NCBI RefSeq assembly: GCF_027920545.1
Contig: NZ_CP115859.1
Coordinates: forward strand, 1,916,001-1,980,000
Direction of reading: 5' to 3'
Length of the DNA stretch: 64,000 nucleotides
Source of the DNA: Chryseobacterium camelliae
Lineage (GTDB): Bacteria; Bacteroidota; Bacteroidia; Flavobacteriales; Weeksellaceae
This document shows, piece by piece, positions 1-7,606 of this stretch (positions are counted from its first letter, which is position 1; every line of letters begins with the position of its first letter). Under the pieces are notes generated by a model. The model saw only the letters and a program-made list of their open reading frames with translations, did not search any database and was not told where the DNA came from. A program made the translations under genes and the position numbers.

Positions 1-1146
1 ACTTTCCGGTTTGACCTCTTCTTCAACCTTCAGTTCGGCAGCTGTCACTTCAAAGCTTTGAGTTTCGGCAAAACTGATTTCGTGATTTATATTTTCCGGT
101 TCTTCTTCTCTTTTTATTTTTTCGGCAACCGCCTTTTCTTTCATCTTTTTCTCAACCTCCTCTATCAGACGACGCATTTCATCTTCATGTTTGTTCGAAT
201 GAGACGGAGAAATATCTGTAATAATTTCTTCTGAATTATTAGCCTGGATTTTTACTTCCGGCAAAAAGGATTCCATCCCATGGAAGCTCAGTTCTTCTTT
301 GCTATGAACGATCTCCTGCTCTTCTTCAGACGAAATTCTATCTTCATTGATGATTTTTTCAGGAGTAAATTCCGAAGTTTCTACGATTTTATTTTCTTCT
401 TTTGGCTCATCAGAAACAGTTTCCATCTCCTTCACCTCTTCTGTTTCATTAGTGTTAATCTGAACATCCGGAAGGAAAGATTCGGTTTCATGGAAGCTTA
501 GTTCAGAACCTGCTAAAACGTCTTCTTTTTCTTCTTTATCGTTGATTTTCTCTTCTTCAATAATGGTTTCAGGCTCAAATTCTTCAATTTCTTCAAAAGC
601 CTCATGGCTTGGAGCAATTAAAGATTCAGCATTAAGTATGATTGTCTGTGGATGTTCTTCCGTAAGGAAGTTTTCTTCTCCTTCAAATAATATTCGGTTC
701 CTCTCTCCATCTATATAAACATAGGTAACCTCTTGTCCTGTTGATTGTAAAGCGCAAGAAACAGTATCGTTAGTATCAGTAACCTCTTCGCTTTCTCTTC
801 TCAGAGGAAAACTGCTGCTTTGATAAAAATGGGGTTTAGGAGCATTTTTGAGATCTAGCTCTGTTTTGTTATCCTGAACAACAGGCTGCTGAATCTTTGG
901 CTTAGGCTTCTGTTCAATTTTACCATTGATAAGCTGATACAGAATCTTTTTATCTGTGGTATATGCAGCGGTAGTTGAAAGCTCTTTCTGATAGTTTTCT
1001 TTTTCATACAGATGCACCCCATACAAATGTAATGCCCTGATGTTTTGAATATAAGGAAAGGCATCAATTTCTCCTTTCAAAAGATGTACATCTTCCGGCT
1101 GAATGTTTTTCGGATTTTTTAATAGCTCTAAAACTCTAGGATTCAT
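1..1146 (-). CDS. Repeat-bearing acidic protein, partial (continues past the left edge)
   Basis: Open frame from an ATG at 1146 to the window edge, giving the first 382 residues of a longer protein. I do not recognise the family. The first ~90 residues look folded, with predicted helices around motifs such as LELLKNPKN and IRALHLYG. The remainder is very rich in Glu and Lys and is probably extended or coiled. Three diverged copies of a short motif are spaced through the acidic part: SFHETESFLPDV, SFHGMESFLPEV and SFAETQSFEV, each after E-L/I. No signal peptide or membrane segment is evident, so a cytoplasmic location is inferred. It starts one base after the lptE-like stop, so it is the distal gene of that operon. 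The function is unknown. Confidence 0.8.
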   Translation of the reverse strand, partial: MNPRVLELLKNPKNIQPEDVHLLKGEIDAFPYIQNIRALHLYGVHLYEKENYQKELSTTAAYTTDKKILYQLINGKIEQKPKPKIQQPVVQDNKTELDLKNAPKPHFYQSSSFPLRRESEEVTDTNDTVSCALQSTGQEVTYVYIDGERNRILFEGEENFLTEEHPQTIILNAESLIAPSHEAFEEIEEFEPETIIEEEKINDKEEKEDVLAGSELSFHETESFLPDVQINTNETEEVKEMETVSDEPKEENKIVETSEFTPEKIINEDRISSEEEQEIVHSKEELSFHGMESFLPEVKIQANNSEEIITDISPSHSNKHEDEMRRLIEEVEKKMKEKAVAEKIKREEEPENINHEISFAETQSFEVTAAELKVEEEVKPES

Positions 1147-1147
1147 C

Positions 1148-1702
1148 TTACCAGTTTGCTACAATATCGTTAAATATTTTATTAATAATTCTTTCGTTAA
1201 CAATTTTTACCTGAGAAGCTTCTATATCACTTTGAGATAAATTACTATTGAAAGTCACTTCATCGGTATAGGTTCTGTCAAAGCTCACTTCCGGATGCAG
1301 TTTGTTTTCATAGTGAACCTTCACCGTTATTGTTAATTTATTCTGAGAATCCTGAATAACTCCTCCTGCATTATTCTGAATGGTGTTCGAACTAATGGTA
1401 GTAGGTGTAATTGCATAATCTGTAATTTCTCCTTCCACTAAAATATCAGGATTTTGCTTTGTTCCTTTCAGAGTGGTTCTCTGTAAAAACCTGTTTTGAA
1501 TCTCTGTAGAAAACTGTTGAGATAAAGCAGGGTTTACCAATGCCGCGTTATTCGGAAATTCATTGATCTGAATGGTTTTCTCATCTTTCAACGAACCGGC
1601 ACCGGTAAAGTTGTAACATGAGTGTAAAACTCCTAAACAAAGAAGCAAAAGCCAAAACATTTTTGGCTGATCAGGTTTGATATTGTTAATTTTAAAATTC
1701 AT
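1148..1702 (-). CDS. lptE: LptE-like LPS-assembly lipoprotein
   Basis: Protein of 184 residues taken from the ATG at 1702. A longer open frame would start at 1780 but would run 89 bases into the upstream gene. The N-terminus is a hydrophobic stretch (residues 15-27) ending in a lipobox-like LHSC, so Cys29 is the likely lipidated residue. The body has the LptE pattern: an early beta-strand YNFTGAGSL, a KTIQINEFPNNA segment, then a long strand-rich region with two terminal helices. In the known pathway LptE plugs the LptD barrel in the outer membrane and helps place LPS on the cell surface. The start overlaps the stop of the upstream membrane gene by 11 bases, indicating translational coupling. 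The family call is from pattern, not alignment. Confidence 0.75.
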   Translation of the reverse strand: MNFKINNIKPDQPKMFWLLLLCLGVLHSCYNFTGAGSLKDEKTIQINEFPNNAALVNPALSQQFSTEIQNRFLQRTTLKGTKQNPDILVEGEITDYAITPTTISSNTIQNNAGGVIQDSQNKLTITVKVHYENKLHPEVSFDRTYTDEVTFNSNLSQSDIEASQVKIVNERIINKIFNDIVANW

Positions 1703-2399
1703 TTTTAGATCCGATTTCAGTAATTTCATCATGTTCAATTTGTTGAATAGCATCTTCATAGGCAAAGTAATTGGCAGCATACATAAACGGCATAGTAAGA
1801 AAAATACCTATAACACATGCTAAAAAACCAATTTGAGATAAAATAGTTACAACAAGAGAGAACAGGAAAATATTCAAAAGGTTGTCTTTAGTCATTACTT
1901 TTGAAATATTCCAAGCTGTTTGTATATCTGTTATTCCCTTAAAGCTAATTAACGGAATAATATAAAAAGCTTTTAATAAGAAATAATAAATTGCTGCAAT
2001 CATTAAAAACACGTAAGGAATTATAAAAATCATCACTCCCGGATTAGGCTCACCATTATTCCCTGAAGCTAATCCTGCCAAAGCAAACACAACCATCAAA
2101 GGAATGTATAGCACAATTACTCCCGCAAAAAGAATTAGCTGCAAAATAAAGTAAGGCATAAAATCTTTAAAGTCAAAGATTTCCCCTGCACTTACCTGCT
2201 GATTTTTAGTAATTTTTCTAAGATATTTATAATAATTTCCCACCGCCAAGATTCCGCAAAACGGAATGATAGACATAAGAGAAGCTACCAGAAAACCGAC
2301 GAAAACACTTCCAAAGTCTTTTTTCAAAAGCTCAAAGCCTTTATTAATATACTCACCAAATTTAAAGTTAATCGGTTTAGGTACTAAATTTACATTCAT
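1692..2399 (-). CDS. Polytopic membrane protein, unknown function
   Basis: Protein of 235 residues with about five to six hydrophobic helices, for example GSVFVGFLVASLMSIIPF, ILFAGVIVLYIPLMVVFAL and LLNIFLFSLVVTILSQIGF. A conserved-looking amphipathic N-terminus FKFGEYINKGFELLKKDFG precedes the first helix. The layout resembles the membrane-domain family found next to glycerophosphodiester phosphodiesterases and the DUF975-like proteins. Two further proteins of similar build lie at 35945-37472. It sits 15 bases after the sigma-54 activator gene and overlaps lptE by 11 bases, so it belongs to the same transcription unit. The substrate or role cannot be told from the sequence. Confidence 0.8.
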   Translation of the reverse strand: MNVNLVPKPINFKFGEYINKGFELLKKDFGSVFVGFLVASLMSIIPFCGILAVGNYYKYLRKITKNQQVSAGEIFDFKDFMPYFILQLILFAGVIVLYIPLMVVFALAGLASGNNGEPNPGVMIFIIPYVFLMIAAIYYFLLKAFYIIPLISFKGITDIQTAWNISKVMTKDNLLNIFLFSLVVTILSQIGFLACVIGIFLTMPFMYAANYFAYEDAIQQIEHDEITEIGSKNEF

Positions 2400-2414
2400 A
2401 ATTTTGTGTGGTTG

Positions 2415-3698
2415 TTAGTCTTCTAAATTATATTGCTTTATTTTTCTATATAAAGTTCTTTGTGAAATCCCCAGTTCATCTGCGGCTTTGTTTCTGCGCC
2501 CGTTATGTTTTTCCAATGCCTTCACAATCAAATCTTTTTCATTGTTTTGAAGGGATAAAGATTCCGGCTTGTTTTCTTCAATTTCTATATCCTCAAAATC
2601 TTCAAAGTTATCATCTGAATTAGAAATTATGGTAGGATTCTGAACCACTGTATTATCATTCTCAAAATACAATAAAGAATTCGGAGCTACATTCTGCTGT
2701 GTTTCAGGAGTATAAATTCTATTAATCAAATTTTTCTCGTGATTGCTTAAATCTGTCGTTCCTCGGTTCTTTATTAGTTCCGAAGTTAAGGATTTTAAAT
2801 CATTTATATCATTTCGCATATCAAAGAGAATTTTGTACATAATTTCTCTTTCGCTGCCGAAATCGCTTTGTTTAGAAGAGCTTGGAGTGTTTACCACCAT
2901 TGGAAGATGAGACTCCATCGGAATATATTCTGCCAGTTTCTCTACCGTAACATGTCTGTTTCTCTCCACTACCGTCATTTGCTCAACCAGGTTTCTCAAC
3001 TGTCGAACATTCCCCGGAAACGTGTAATTTTCAATATAATGAACGGCACTTGGCTCCAATTCCAGTTCCGGCATTCTGTATTTTTCTGCAAAATCTATTG
3101 CAAATTTTCTGAACAGCAAATGAATATCCCCTTTTCTTTCTCTTAAAGCAGGCATATCGATCTGTACGGTATTCAGACGGTAATATAAATCTTCACGGAA
3201 TCTTCCGTCCTGAATCGCCTTCATCATGTTCACATTGGTAGCCGCCACAATTCTTACATTGGTTTTCTGCACCTGTGAAGATCCTACTTTCATGAATTCA
3301 CCGCTTTCCAAAACCCTTAGCAAACGAACCTGTGTTTGTAATGGCAATTCTCCAACCTCATCAAGGAAGATAGTTCCGCCATCTGCAACTTCAAAATACC
3401 CTTTTCTGGTTGCCGTTGCTCCCGTAAATGCTCCTTTTTCATGCCCGAATAACTCGGAATCAATCGTTCCTTCAGGAATGGCTCCACAGTTTACCACAAT
3501 ATAGGGCTGATGTTTTCTTTTTGATTCTGAATGAATAATTTTTGGAATAAATTCTTTTCCGACCCCACTTTCTCCGATCACCAAAACGGAAATATCTGTT
3601 GGCGCCACCTGAATTGATTTTTCCAAAGCACGGTTTAAAGCAGGAAAATTTCCGATAATTCCGAAGCGGTTTTTTATATTTTGTAACTCGTTACTCAT
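2415..3698 (-). CDS. Sigma-54-dependent transcriptional activator (AAA+ and Fis-type HTH, no receiver domain)
   Basis: Protein of 427 residues. The AAA+ sigma-54 interaction domain begins almost at the N-terminus: Walker A GESGVGKE at about residues 42-49, the sigma-54-contacting GAFTGA loop at 89-94, Walker B GGTIFLDEV at about 108-116, and the VRIVAATN sensor further on. The C-terminal ~30 residues form a Fis-type helix-turn-helix (NGRRNKAADELGISQRTLYR). There is no receiver or PAS domain, so control must come by another route, such as a partner protein or its own level. Between the AAA+ domain and the HTH lies a ~130-residue acidic, low-complexity linker. Genes downstream include lptE, which suggests a link to envelope functions, but that is inference. 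Confidence 0.93.
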   Translation of the reverse strand: MSNELQNIKNRFGIIGNFPALNRALEKSIQVAPTDISVLVIGESGVGKEFIPKIIHSESKRKHQPYIVVNCGAIPEGTIDSELFGHEKGAFTGATATRKGYFEVADGGTIFLDEVGELPLQTQVRLLRVLESGEFMKVGSSQVQKTNVRIVAATNVNMMKAIQDGRFREDLYYRLNTVQIDMPALRERKGDIHLLFRKFAIDFAEKYRMPELELEPSAVHYIENYTFPGNVRQLRNLVEQMTVVERNRHVTVEKLAEYIPMESHLPMVVNTPSSSKQSDFGSEREIMYKILFDMRNDINDLKSLTSELIKNRGTTDLSNHEKNLINRIYTPETQQNVAPNSLLYFENDNTVVQNPTIISNSDDNFEDFEDIEIEENKPESLSLQNNEKDLIVKALEKHNGRRNKAADELGISQRTLYRKIKQYNLED

Positions 3699-3774
3699 AA
3701 TACATTTTAGATTATTGATTGAAATTGATCTTCTGATCAGTAAATTTTAATTAGTTTAAAAAAGGGCTGAATTT

Positions 3775-4203
3775 TTAACTAACTAAATTCAAATAATCTT
3801 TGTTTCTGACTTTGGTAACTTTAGTTTTAAAATATGAAATGTCAGCAAGAAGATTTTCTTTCCTGCTTTTTTCAAAGTTTTTCAGGAGGAGATTATGTTT
3901 TTCTTTTTCAGAAAAGCCTGCTCCTGTTTTATTTTTATAAGAATAATGCTGTCCTTTTTCAGGAAAAATCTTTCCGATACTATCAATGGCATTCTGCTTC
4001 TGATGAATGGCGAAATTGGATCCGGGTTTCTCCTTTACACAAAGCTTCTCTGAAGCCTCGCATTCGTGGTTTAAAAACTGATTATAAATTTCGTACAGCC
4101 TGCAATCATCATTTTCAAGAGAACCGTTGCCGGTTTGCGCTGAAATATTACTGCAAATTATTACCAATAAAACACTGAGGCAATATTTCTGAAATTTTTC
4201 CAT
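3775..4203 (-). CDS. Small secreted protein, unknown function
   Basis: Protein of 142 residues. It has an N-terminal signal peptide (LSVLLVIICSNISAQ, cleavage likely after SAQ) followed by a hydrophilic, lysine-rich domain with three cysteines (in DDCRLYE, NHECEASE and KLCVKEK). I recognise no family. It lies between miaB and the sigma-54 activator on the same strand with gaps of about 61 and 76 bases, so it may be co-transcribed. A same-length open frame on the opposite strand at 3834-4178 has no sign of being a gene. Export to the periplasm is inferred from the signal sequence. Confidence 0.7.
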   Translation of the reverse strand: MEKFQKYCLSVLLVIICSNISAQTGNGSLENDDCRLYEIYNQFLNHECEASEKLCVKEKPGSNFAIHQKQNAIDSIGKIFPEKGQHYSYKNKTGAGFSEKEKHNLLLKNFEKSRKENLLADISYFKTKVTKVRNKDYLNLVS

Positions 4204-4264
4204 TGTCTGAGTTTTAAAAGTTAATAATGATAATAATTTGTTTTAATATAATTTTTGAGAAAGA

Positions 4265-5701
4265 TTATTTTACTGTTTCCCCCAAAAGTGTGCCTTGTGT
4301 ATTGTCGAATACAAAAACATCCACAATGTCACCAATTTTTTGACCTTCCAGCATATCGAATACGCAAACCGCATTCTGAGAGTTTCTTCCCTTCCACTGG
4401 TTTTTGTTCTTTTTGGAGATCCCTTCAATTAAAATCTGGTGTGTTTTTCCGACATAAGATTTCATACGGTTTCTTGACAACTCACCCTGTAAAGCAATGA
4501 CTTCTGCTAAACGTCTTTGTTTTACATCAGCAGGGATATTGTCTTCCATTTTCTTGTGAGCCGGAGTTCCCGGTCTTTCCGAGTAAGCGAACATATAACC
4601 GTAATCATACTCTACTTCTCTCATTAAGCTTAATGTATCCTGGTGATCTTCTTCAGTTTCGTTGCAGAAACCAACGATCATATCCTGGGAGAATGCCACT
4701 TCCGGAACAATCTCTTTAGCCTTTCTAATTAAGTCTAAATATTCTTCACGTGTATGTTGTCTGTTCATTGCTTCCAGCATATTATTGCTTCCGCTTTGAA
4801 CCGGTAAATGAACATATTTACAGATATTGTCATGCTTCGCCATCATTTTGAACACATCAAGACTCATATCCTGTGGATTAGAAGTCGAGAATCTGATTCT
4901 CATTTCAGGAACGGCTTTAGCCACCAAATCAAGCAATTGAGCAAAGTCCACAGCCGTTGCTTTCTGCATTTCCGATGCTTTGGCAAAATCTTTTTTAGGA
5001 CCTCCTCCATACCAAAGATAAGAATCAACGTTTTGACCTAATAGTGTAATTTCTTTATATCCGCTGTTCCAAAGATCCTTACATTCATCCAAAATGGAAT
5101 GTGGATCACGGCTTCTTTCTCTACCTCTCGTAAACGGAACTACACAAAATGTACACATATTATCACATCCTCTCGTAATGGTAACGAAAGCGGTAACGCC
5201 GTTTCCGCCTAAACGAACCGGATTAATATCTGCATAGGTTTCTTCTTTTGAAAGAATTACATTGATGGCATCTCTACCGTCTTCAGTTTCTTTCAACAAG
5301 TTTGGCAAATCTCTGTATGCATCAGGACCCACCACAAGATCAACCAATTGTTCTTCTTCTAAAAACTTGGTTTTCAATCTTTCGGCCATACATCCCAGAA
5401 CACCTACCGTCATATTCGGTTTTTCTTTCTTAAGGTTTTTGAACTGGGAAAGACGCATTCTTACCGTTTGTTCCGCTTTTTCACGGATAGAACATGTATT
5501 TAAAAGAATAAGATCCGCTTCTTCTACTTTAAGAGTGGTATTGTATCCCTGTTCATTAAGAATGGATGCAACAATTTCAGAATCAGAGAAATTCATCTGA
5601 CAACCGTAGCTCTCCAAGAACAATTTCTTTGAGTTACCGTCTCTTTCCGTGATAGCAAATGCTTCACCTTGTTTTGTTTCGTCTATATATTTTTCTTGCA
5701 C
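4265..5701 (-). CDS. miaB: tRNA (N6-isopentenyladenosine-37 C2) methylthiotransferase MiaB
   Basis: Radical-SAM methylthiotransferase that adds the 2-methylthio group to i6A37 of tRNAs reading UNN codons. The protein has three N-terminal cluster cysteines (SYGCQMN, LNTCSIRE, LGCMAERL), the radical-SAM CxxxCxxC triad in TRGCDNMCTFCVVPFTRGRERSR spanned by the GR-rich family signature, and a C-terminal TRAM-like domain (HQILIEGISKK to ILLGETVK). The frame has no ATG near the N-terminus. A GTG at 5701 gives 478 residues and the usual-looking start QEKYIDETKQGEAF, while a TTG at 5722 would add seven residues. A MiaE-type hydroxylase that acts on the same modified base is encoded at 25576-26157. 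Confidence 0.95.
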   Translation of the reverse strand: MQEKYIDETKQGEAFAITERDGNSKKLFLESYGCQMNFSDSEIVASILNEQGYNTTLKVEEADLILLNTCSIREKAEQTVRMRLSQFKNLKKEKPNMTVGVLGCMAERLKTKFLEEEQLVDLVVGPDAYRDLPNLLKETEDGRDAINVILSKEETYADINPVRLGGNGVTAFVTITRGCDNMCTFCVVPFTRGRERSRDPHSILDECKDLWNSGYKEITLLGQNVDSYLWYGGGPKKDFAKASEMQKATAVDFAQLLDLVAKAVPEMRIRFSTSNPQDMSLDVFKMMAKHDNICKYVHLPVQSGSNNMLEAMNRQHTREEYLDLIRKAKEIVPEVAFSQDMIVGFCNETEEDHQDTLSLMREVEYDYGYMFAYSERPGTPAHKKMEDNIPADVKQRRLAEVIALQGELSRNRMKSYVGKTHQILIEGISKKNKNQWKGRNSQNAVCVFDMLEGQKIGDIVDVFVFDNTQGTLLGETVK

Positions 5702-5727
5702 AATCGTCTGTTTAAGGTTCAAGATTT

Positions 5728-5776
5728 AAAGTTCAAGGTTTTACGACTTTGATTTTTTTTTTAAACTTTGAACTTT
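5728..5776 (-). repeat. Inverted repeat in the miaB leader
   Basis: AAAGTTCAAGGTTT at 5728-5741 is the near-perfect inverse of AAACTTTGAACTTT at 5763-5776 (one mismatch), separated by 21 bases. It lies between the miaB promoter element and its start codon, so the transcript could fold a ~14-bp stem just upstream of the ribosome-binding region. The sequence also resembles the short TTCAAAGTT-type intergenic repeats of flavobacterial genomes, so it may be a repeat remnant and not a regulator. Confidence 0.5.
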
Positions 5777-5788
5777 TGAATTAATTTG

Positions 5789-5819
5789 CAAAGATACAAA
5801 ATATTGTGACAGAATGTCA
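5789..5819 (-). promoter_or_regulatory. Candidate miaB promoter with an adjacent palindrome
   Basis: On the minus strand TATCTTTG (complement of 5789-5796) matches the Bacteroidota -7 consensus TAnnTTTG, about 90 bases upstream of the miaB start. A perfect short palindrome TGACAGAATGTCA (5807-5819) covers the spot where the -33 element would lie and no clear TTTG is present there, which suggests a regulator-dependent or weak promoter. The palindrome ends six bases from the stop codon of the preceding TonB-C-like gene. Confidence 0.45.
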
Positions 5820-5824
5820 GGAGA

Positions 5825-6598
5825 TTAGCGATATCTATCATTCAGACCCTGCTCTATCGAATTCTGAGTATCTTTTATATGCATTTGAAGATCAAATTCC
5901 TGAGCAAGAGGTTGTACTAATCTATATTTTAATGGAATCCCATTAAATGTAGCGGGAGTCCATTTACCTTTTATTTTAGAAAGCTCTCTAATAATATCAT
6001 TTTTTTCACTTTCAGTATAATCACCCCCAACTTTAAAATCTTGCATTTCTCCTTTTTCATTTACTACAAAAGCAAGAAAAGAACGTTTATCTTCATTCTT
6101 CTTGATCTTTCTTGCAAAAATAGAAGAAACTTCATCACTGAAACGTCGCATTCCCTTTATATAAACAGGATTCTTTATTTCGTTTTTACTTGGATCCTCT
6201 CTGGAGTTAATTAGGAAAAAAGGTTGTATTTCAACCTTAGTAATTGCCGCAATAAATTTTCCATTTTCTTTTGCGGGTATCCATCTTTTTAAATGAGGAA
6301 TAATTTTGCGTCCGAAATCAAATGCACATTTATTTTTTTGAATCTCTAAGGTATCAAAATCTTTAACATAGTTTATAGTAGCATTCTCATATACAACAAT
6401 TGGCATATAATATTTTTCATAACCTTCACATGGCGCTAAGTTTTGTTCTTTAACAATCTTTACCATTTCTTTTTTTAGCTGATTCATTCCTCCCGCATAA
6501 AAATCCTGCCCATAAGGATATCTCTCCAAAACTTCTGTTTGAGCATACAAAACATTCATAAGCCCTAATAACATTAATAAAAACAAATTTCTAATCAT
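5825..6598 (-). CDS. Secreted TonB-C-like protein (third of three tandem genes)
   Basis: Protein of 257 residues from the ATG at 6598, which overlaps the stop of the upstream gene by eight bases (ATGATTAG). A TTG two codons earlier is also possible. The signal peptide is NLFLLMLLGLMNVLYAQ. Two stretches resemble the end of the TonB C-terminal fold: LKRWIPAKENGKFIAAITKVEI near residues 102-125 and KGKWTPATFNGIPLKYRLVQP near residues 212-232. This suggests a duplicated TonB-C-like domain in one chain. There is no N-terminal membrane anchor like that of a classical TonB, so it is probably periplasmic. The role is unknown. Confidence 0.75.
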   Translation of the reverse strand: MIRNLFLLMLLGLMNVLYAQTEVLERYPYGQDFYAGGMNQLKKEMVKIVKEQNLAPCEGYEKYYMPIVVYENATINYVKDFDTLEIQKNKCAFDFGRKIIPHLKRWIPAKENGKFIAAITKVEIQPFFLINSREDPSKNEIKNPVYIKGMRRFSDEVSSIFARKIKKNEDKRSFLAFVVNEKGEMQDFKVGGDYTESEKNDIIRELSKIKGKWTPATFNGIPLKYRLVQPLAQEFDLQMHIKDTQNSIEQGLNDRYR

Positions 6599-7004
6599 GG
6601 TCAACGTGGTCTGTAGTAAAATTGATTTTAATTATTTTTTTGGAAATCACTGCCTGTCCATCTTTCATTGCCGGTTTCCATTTCTTTTTAACTCTTTTAA
6701 TGGCAAACTCCATGTCTTCAATAAACATTTCACTGTTTTTCACTTTGGGCAAGACATCAAGATTTCCAATTTCACCATCCGGATTCACATCAAAAACGAA
6801 AACAAACTTTCCGTTTACAGCATACTTCTGCAAGTCGATATAGGCGTGAACCATTCTTAGAAATTCATCAGCAAAAGCCGAATCTCCACCTGGAAATTCA
6901 GCACTTTGTGAGGTCGTTATGTTTTCTTTTTGAGATTGAGTTTCTTGAGAATATCCTTTAAAACCAATAAGGATCAAGAATAAGGTTATAATAGTTTTTT
7001 TCAT
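6591..7004 (-). CDS. Secreted single-domain TonB-C-like protein (second of three)
   Basis: Protein of 137 residues with signal peptide TLFLILIGFKGYSQ. The mature part carries one TonB-C-like domain: FVFVFDVNPDGEIGNLDV, then IEDMEFAIKRVKKKWKPAMKDGQAV and a final strand KIIKINF. The WKPA..DGQ turn is the hallmark shared with both neighbours. It ends five bases before... its own start follows the upstream gene's stop by five bases, and its stop overlaps the next gene by eight, so the three genes form a tight operon. The proline-rich linker and membrane anchor of energy-transducing TonB are missing. Confidence 0.78.
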   Translation of the reverse strand: MKKTIITLFLILIGFKGYSQETQSQKENITTSQSAEFPGGDSAFADEFLRMVHAYIDLQKYAVNGKFVFVFDVNPDGEIGNLDVLPKVKNSEMFIEDMEFAIKRVKKKWKPAMKDGQAVISKKIIKINFTTDHVDHD

Positions 7005-7009
7005 AATTT

Positions 7010-7495
7010 TTACATATCCGCAGACATTGATGAGAAGCTCATCCTAAGCTTCATTTCAGATTTTATCGGTTGTCCGTTGCAGGTAGCAGGAGACCAGTTT
7101 TTCTTGATTCTTCTTACCACATACTGCATATCATCAAAGAAAACCTCACTATGCAATACTTTCGGATCTCCCGAAATGTCAGTTACTTTTCCGGTAGCAT
7201 CAATGGTTAAAGTAAAGGTAAAATCTCCTGACAATGTATAGAAATCGGAATTAAGATAGGTATACATATATTTTTTCAGCACTTCTTTGTAAGCCGCTGC
7301 TCCTCCTTCATAGCTTGCTGCTTTAAAATCATTGCAATTCTTGGCTGCAATCTGCAGAAAAGGTTCTTTAATGTCTATTTTTAAAAGATTTTTATTGTTT
7401 TCTACAATAAAAGATTCGTCTCTATCTTCTAAATCTGTTTGTGCAAAAGTAAAGTTTGCTACAAAAAGCCCTATAAATAATGCTATTGCTTTCAT
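7010..7495 (-). CDS. Secreted single-domain TonB-C-like protein (first of three)
   Basis: Protein of 161 residues with signal peptide ALFIGLFVANFTFAQ. After a ~55-residue leader region it has FTFTLTIDATGKVTDISG, MQYVVRRIKKNWSPATCNGQPI and a terminal strand KLRMSF, the layout of a TonB C-terminal domain. Two cysteines (AAKNCNDF and PATCNGQ) could pair after export. It is the proximal gene of the three-gene operon, separated by five bases from the next. The family assignment is from the WxPAxxxGQ motif and the strand pattern, and the function is not known. Confidence 0.78.
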   Translation of the reverse strand: MKAIALFIGLFVANFTFAQTDLEDRDESFIVENNKNLLKIDIKEPFLQIAAKNCNDFKAASYEGGAAAYKEVLKKYMYTYLNSDFYTLSGDFTFTLTIDATGKVTDISGDPKVLHSEVFFDDMQYVVRRIKKNWSPATCNGQPIKSEMKLRMSFSSMSADM

Positions 7496-7542
7496 ACTCT
7501 CTTTTTTCGGTTATCATTTATTATAAGCACCAAAATTACACC

Positions 7543-7576
7543 AAAAAAAAGAAACTTCACCAAACAGCGAAGTTTC
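7543..7576 (-). terminator. Terminator of lysA
   Basis: On the minus strand an 8-bp stem GAAACTTC/GAAGTTTC (7576-7551) with a 10-base loop is followed by eight T residues (7550-7543). It lies 31 bases beyond the lysA stop codon. Confidence 0.85.
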
Positions 7577-7606
7577 CCTTTATATTTTTGAATTTGTTTT
7601 TTTGAA

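Noticed and set aside
1702..1780. Longer N-terminus for the LptE-like lipoprotein
   Set aside because: It would push the lipobox cysteine to residue 55 and overlap the upstream gene by 89 bases; the ATG at 1702 puts it at residue 29.
3834..4178. 114-residue open frame on the plus strand
   Set aside because: It lies entirely opposite the secreted small protein gene, has no promoter or signal sequence, and its composition is that of a shadow frame.
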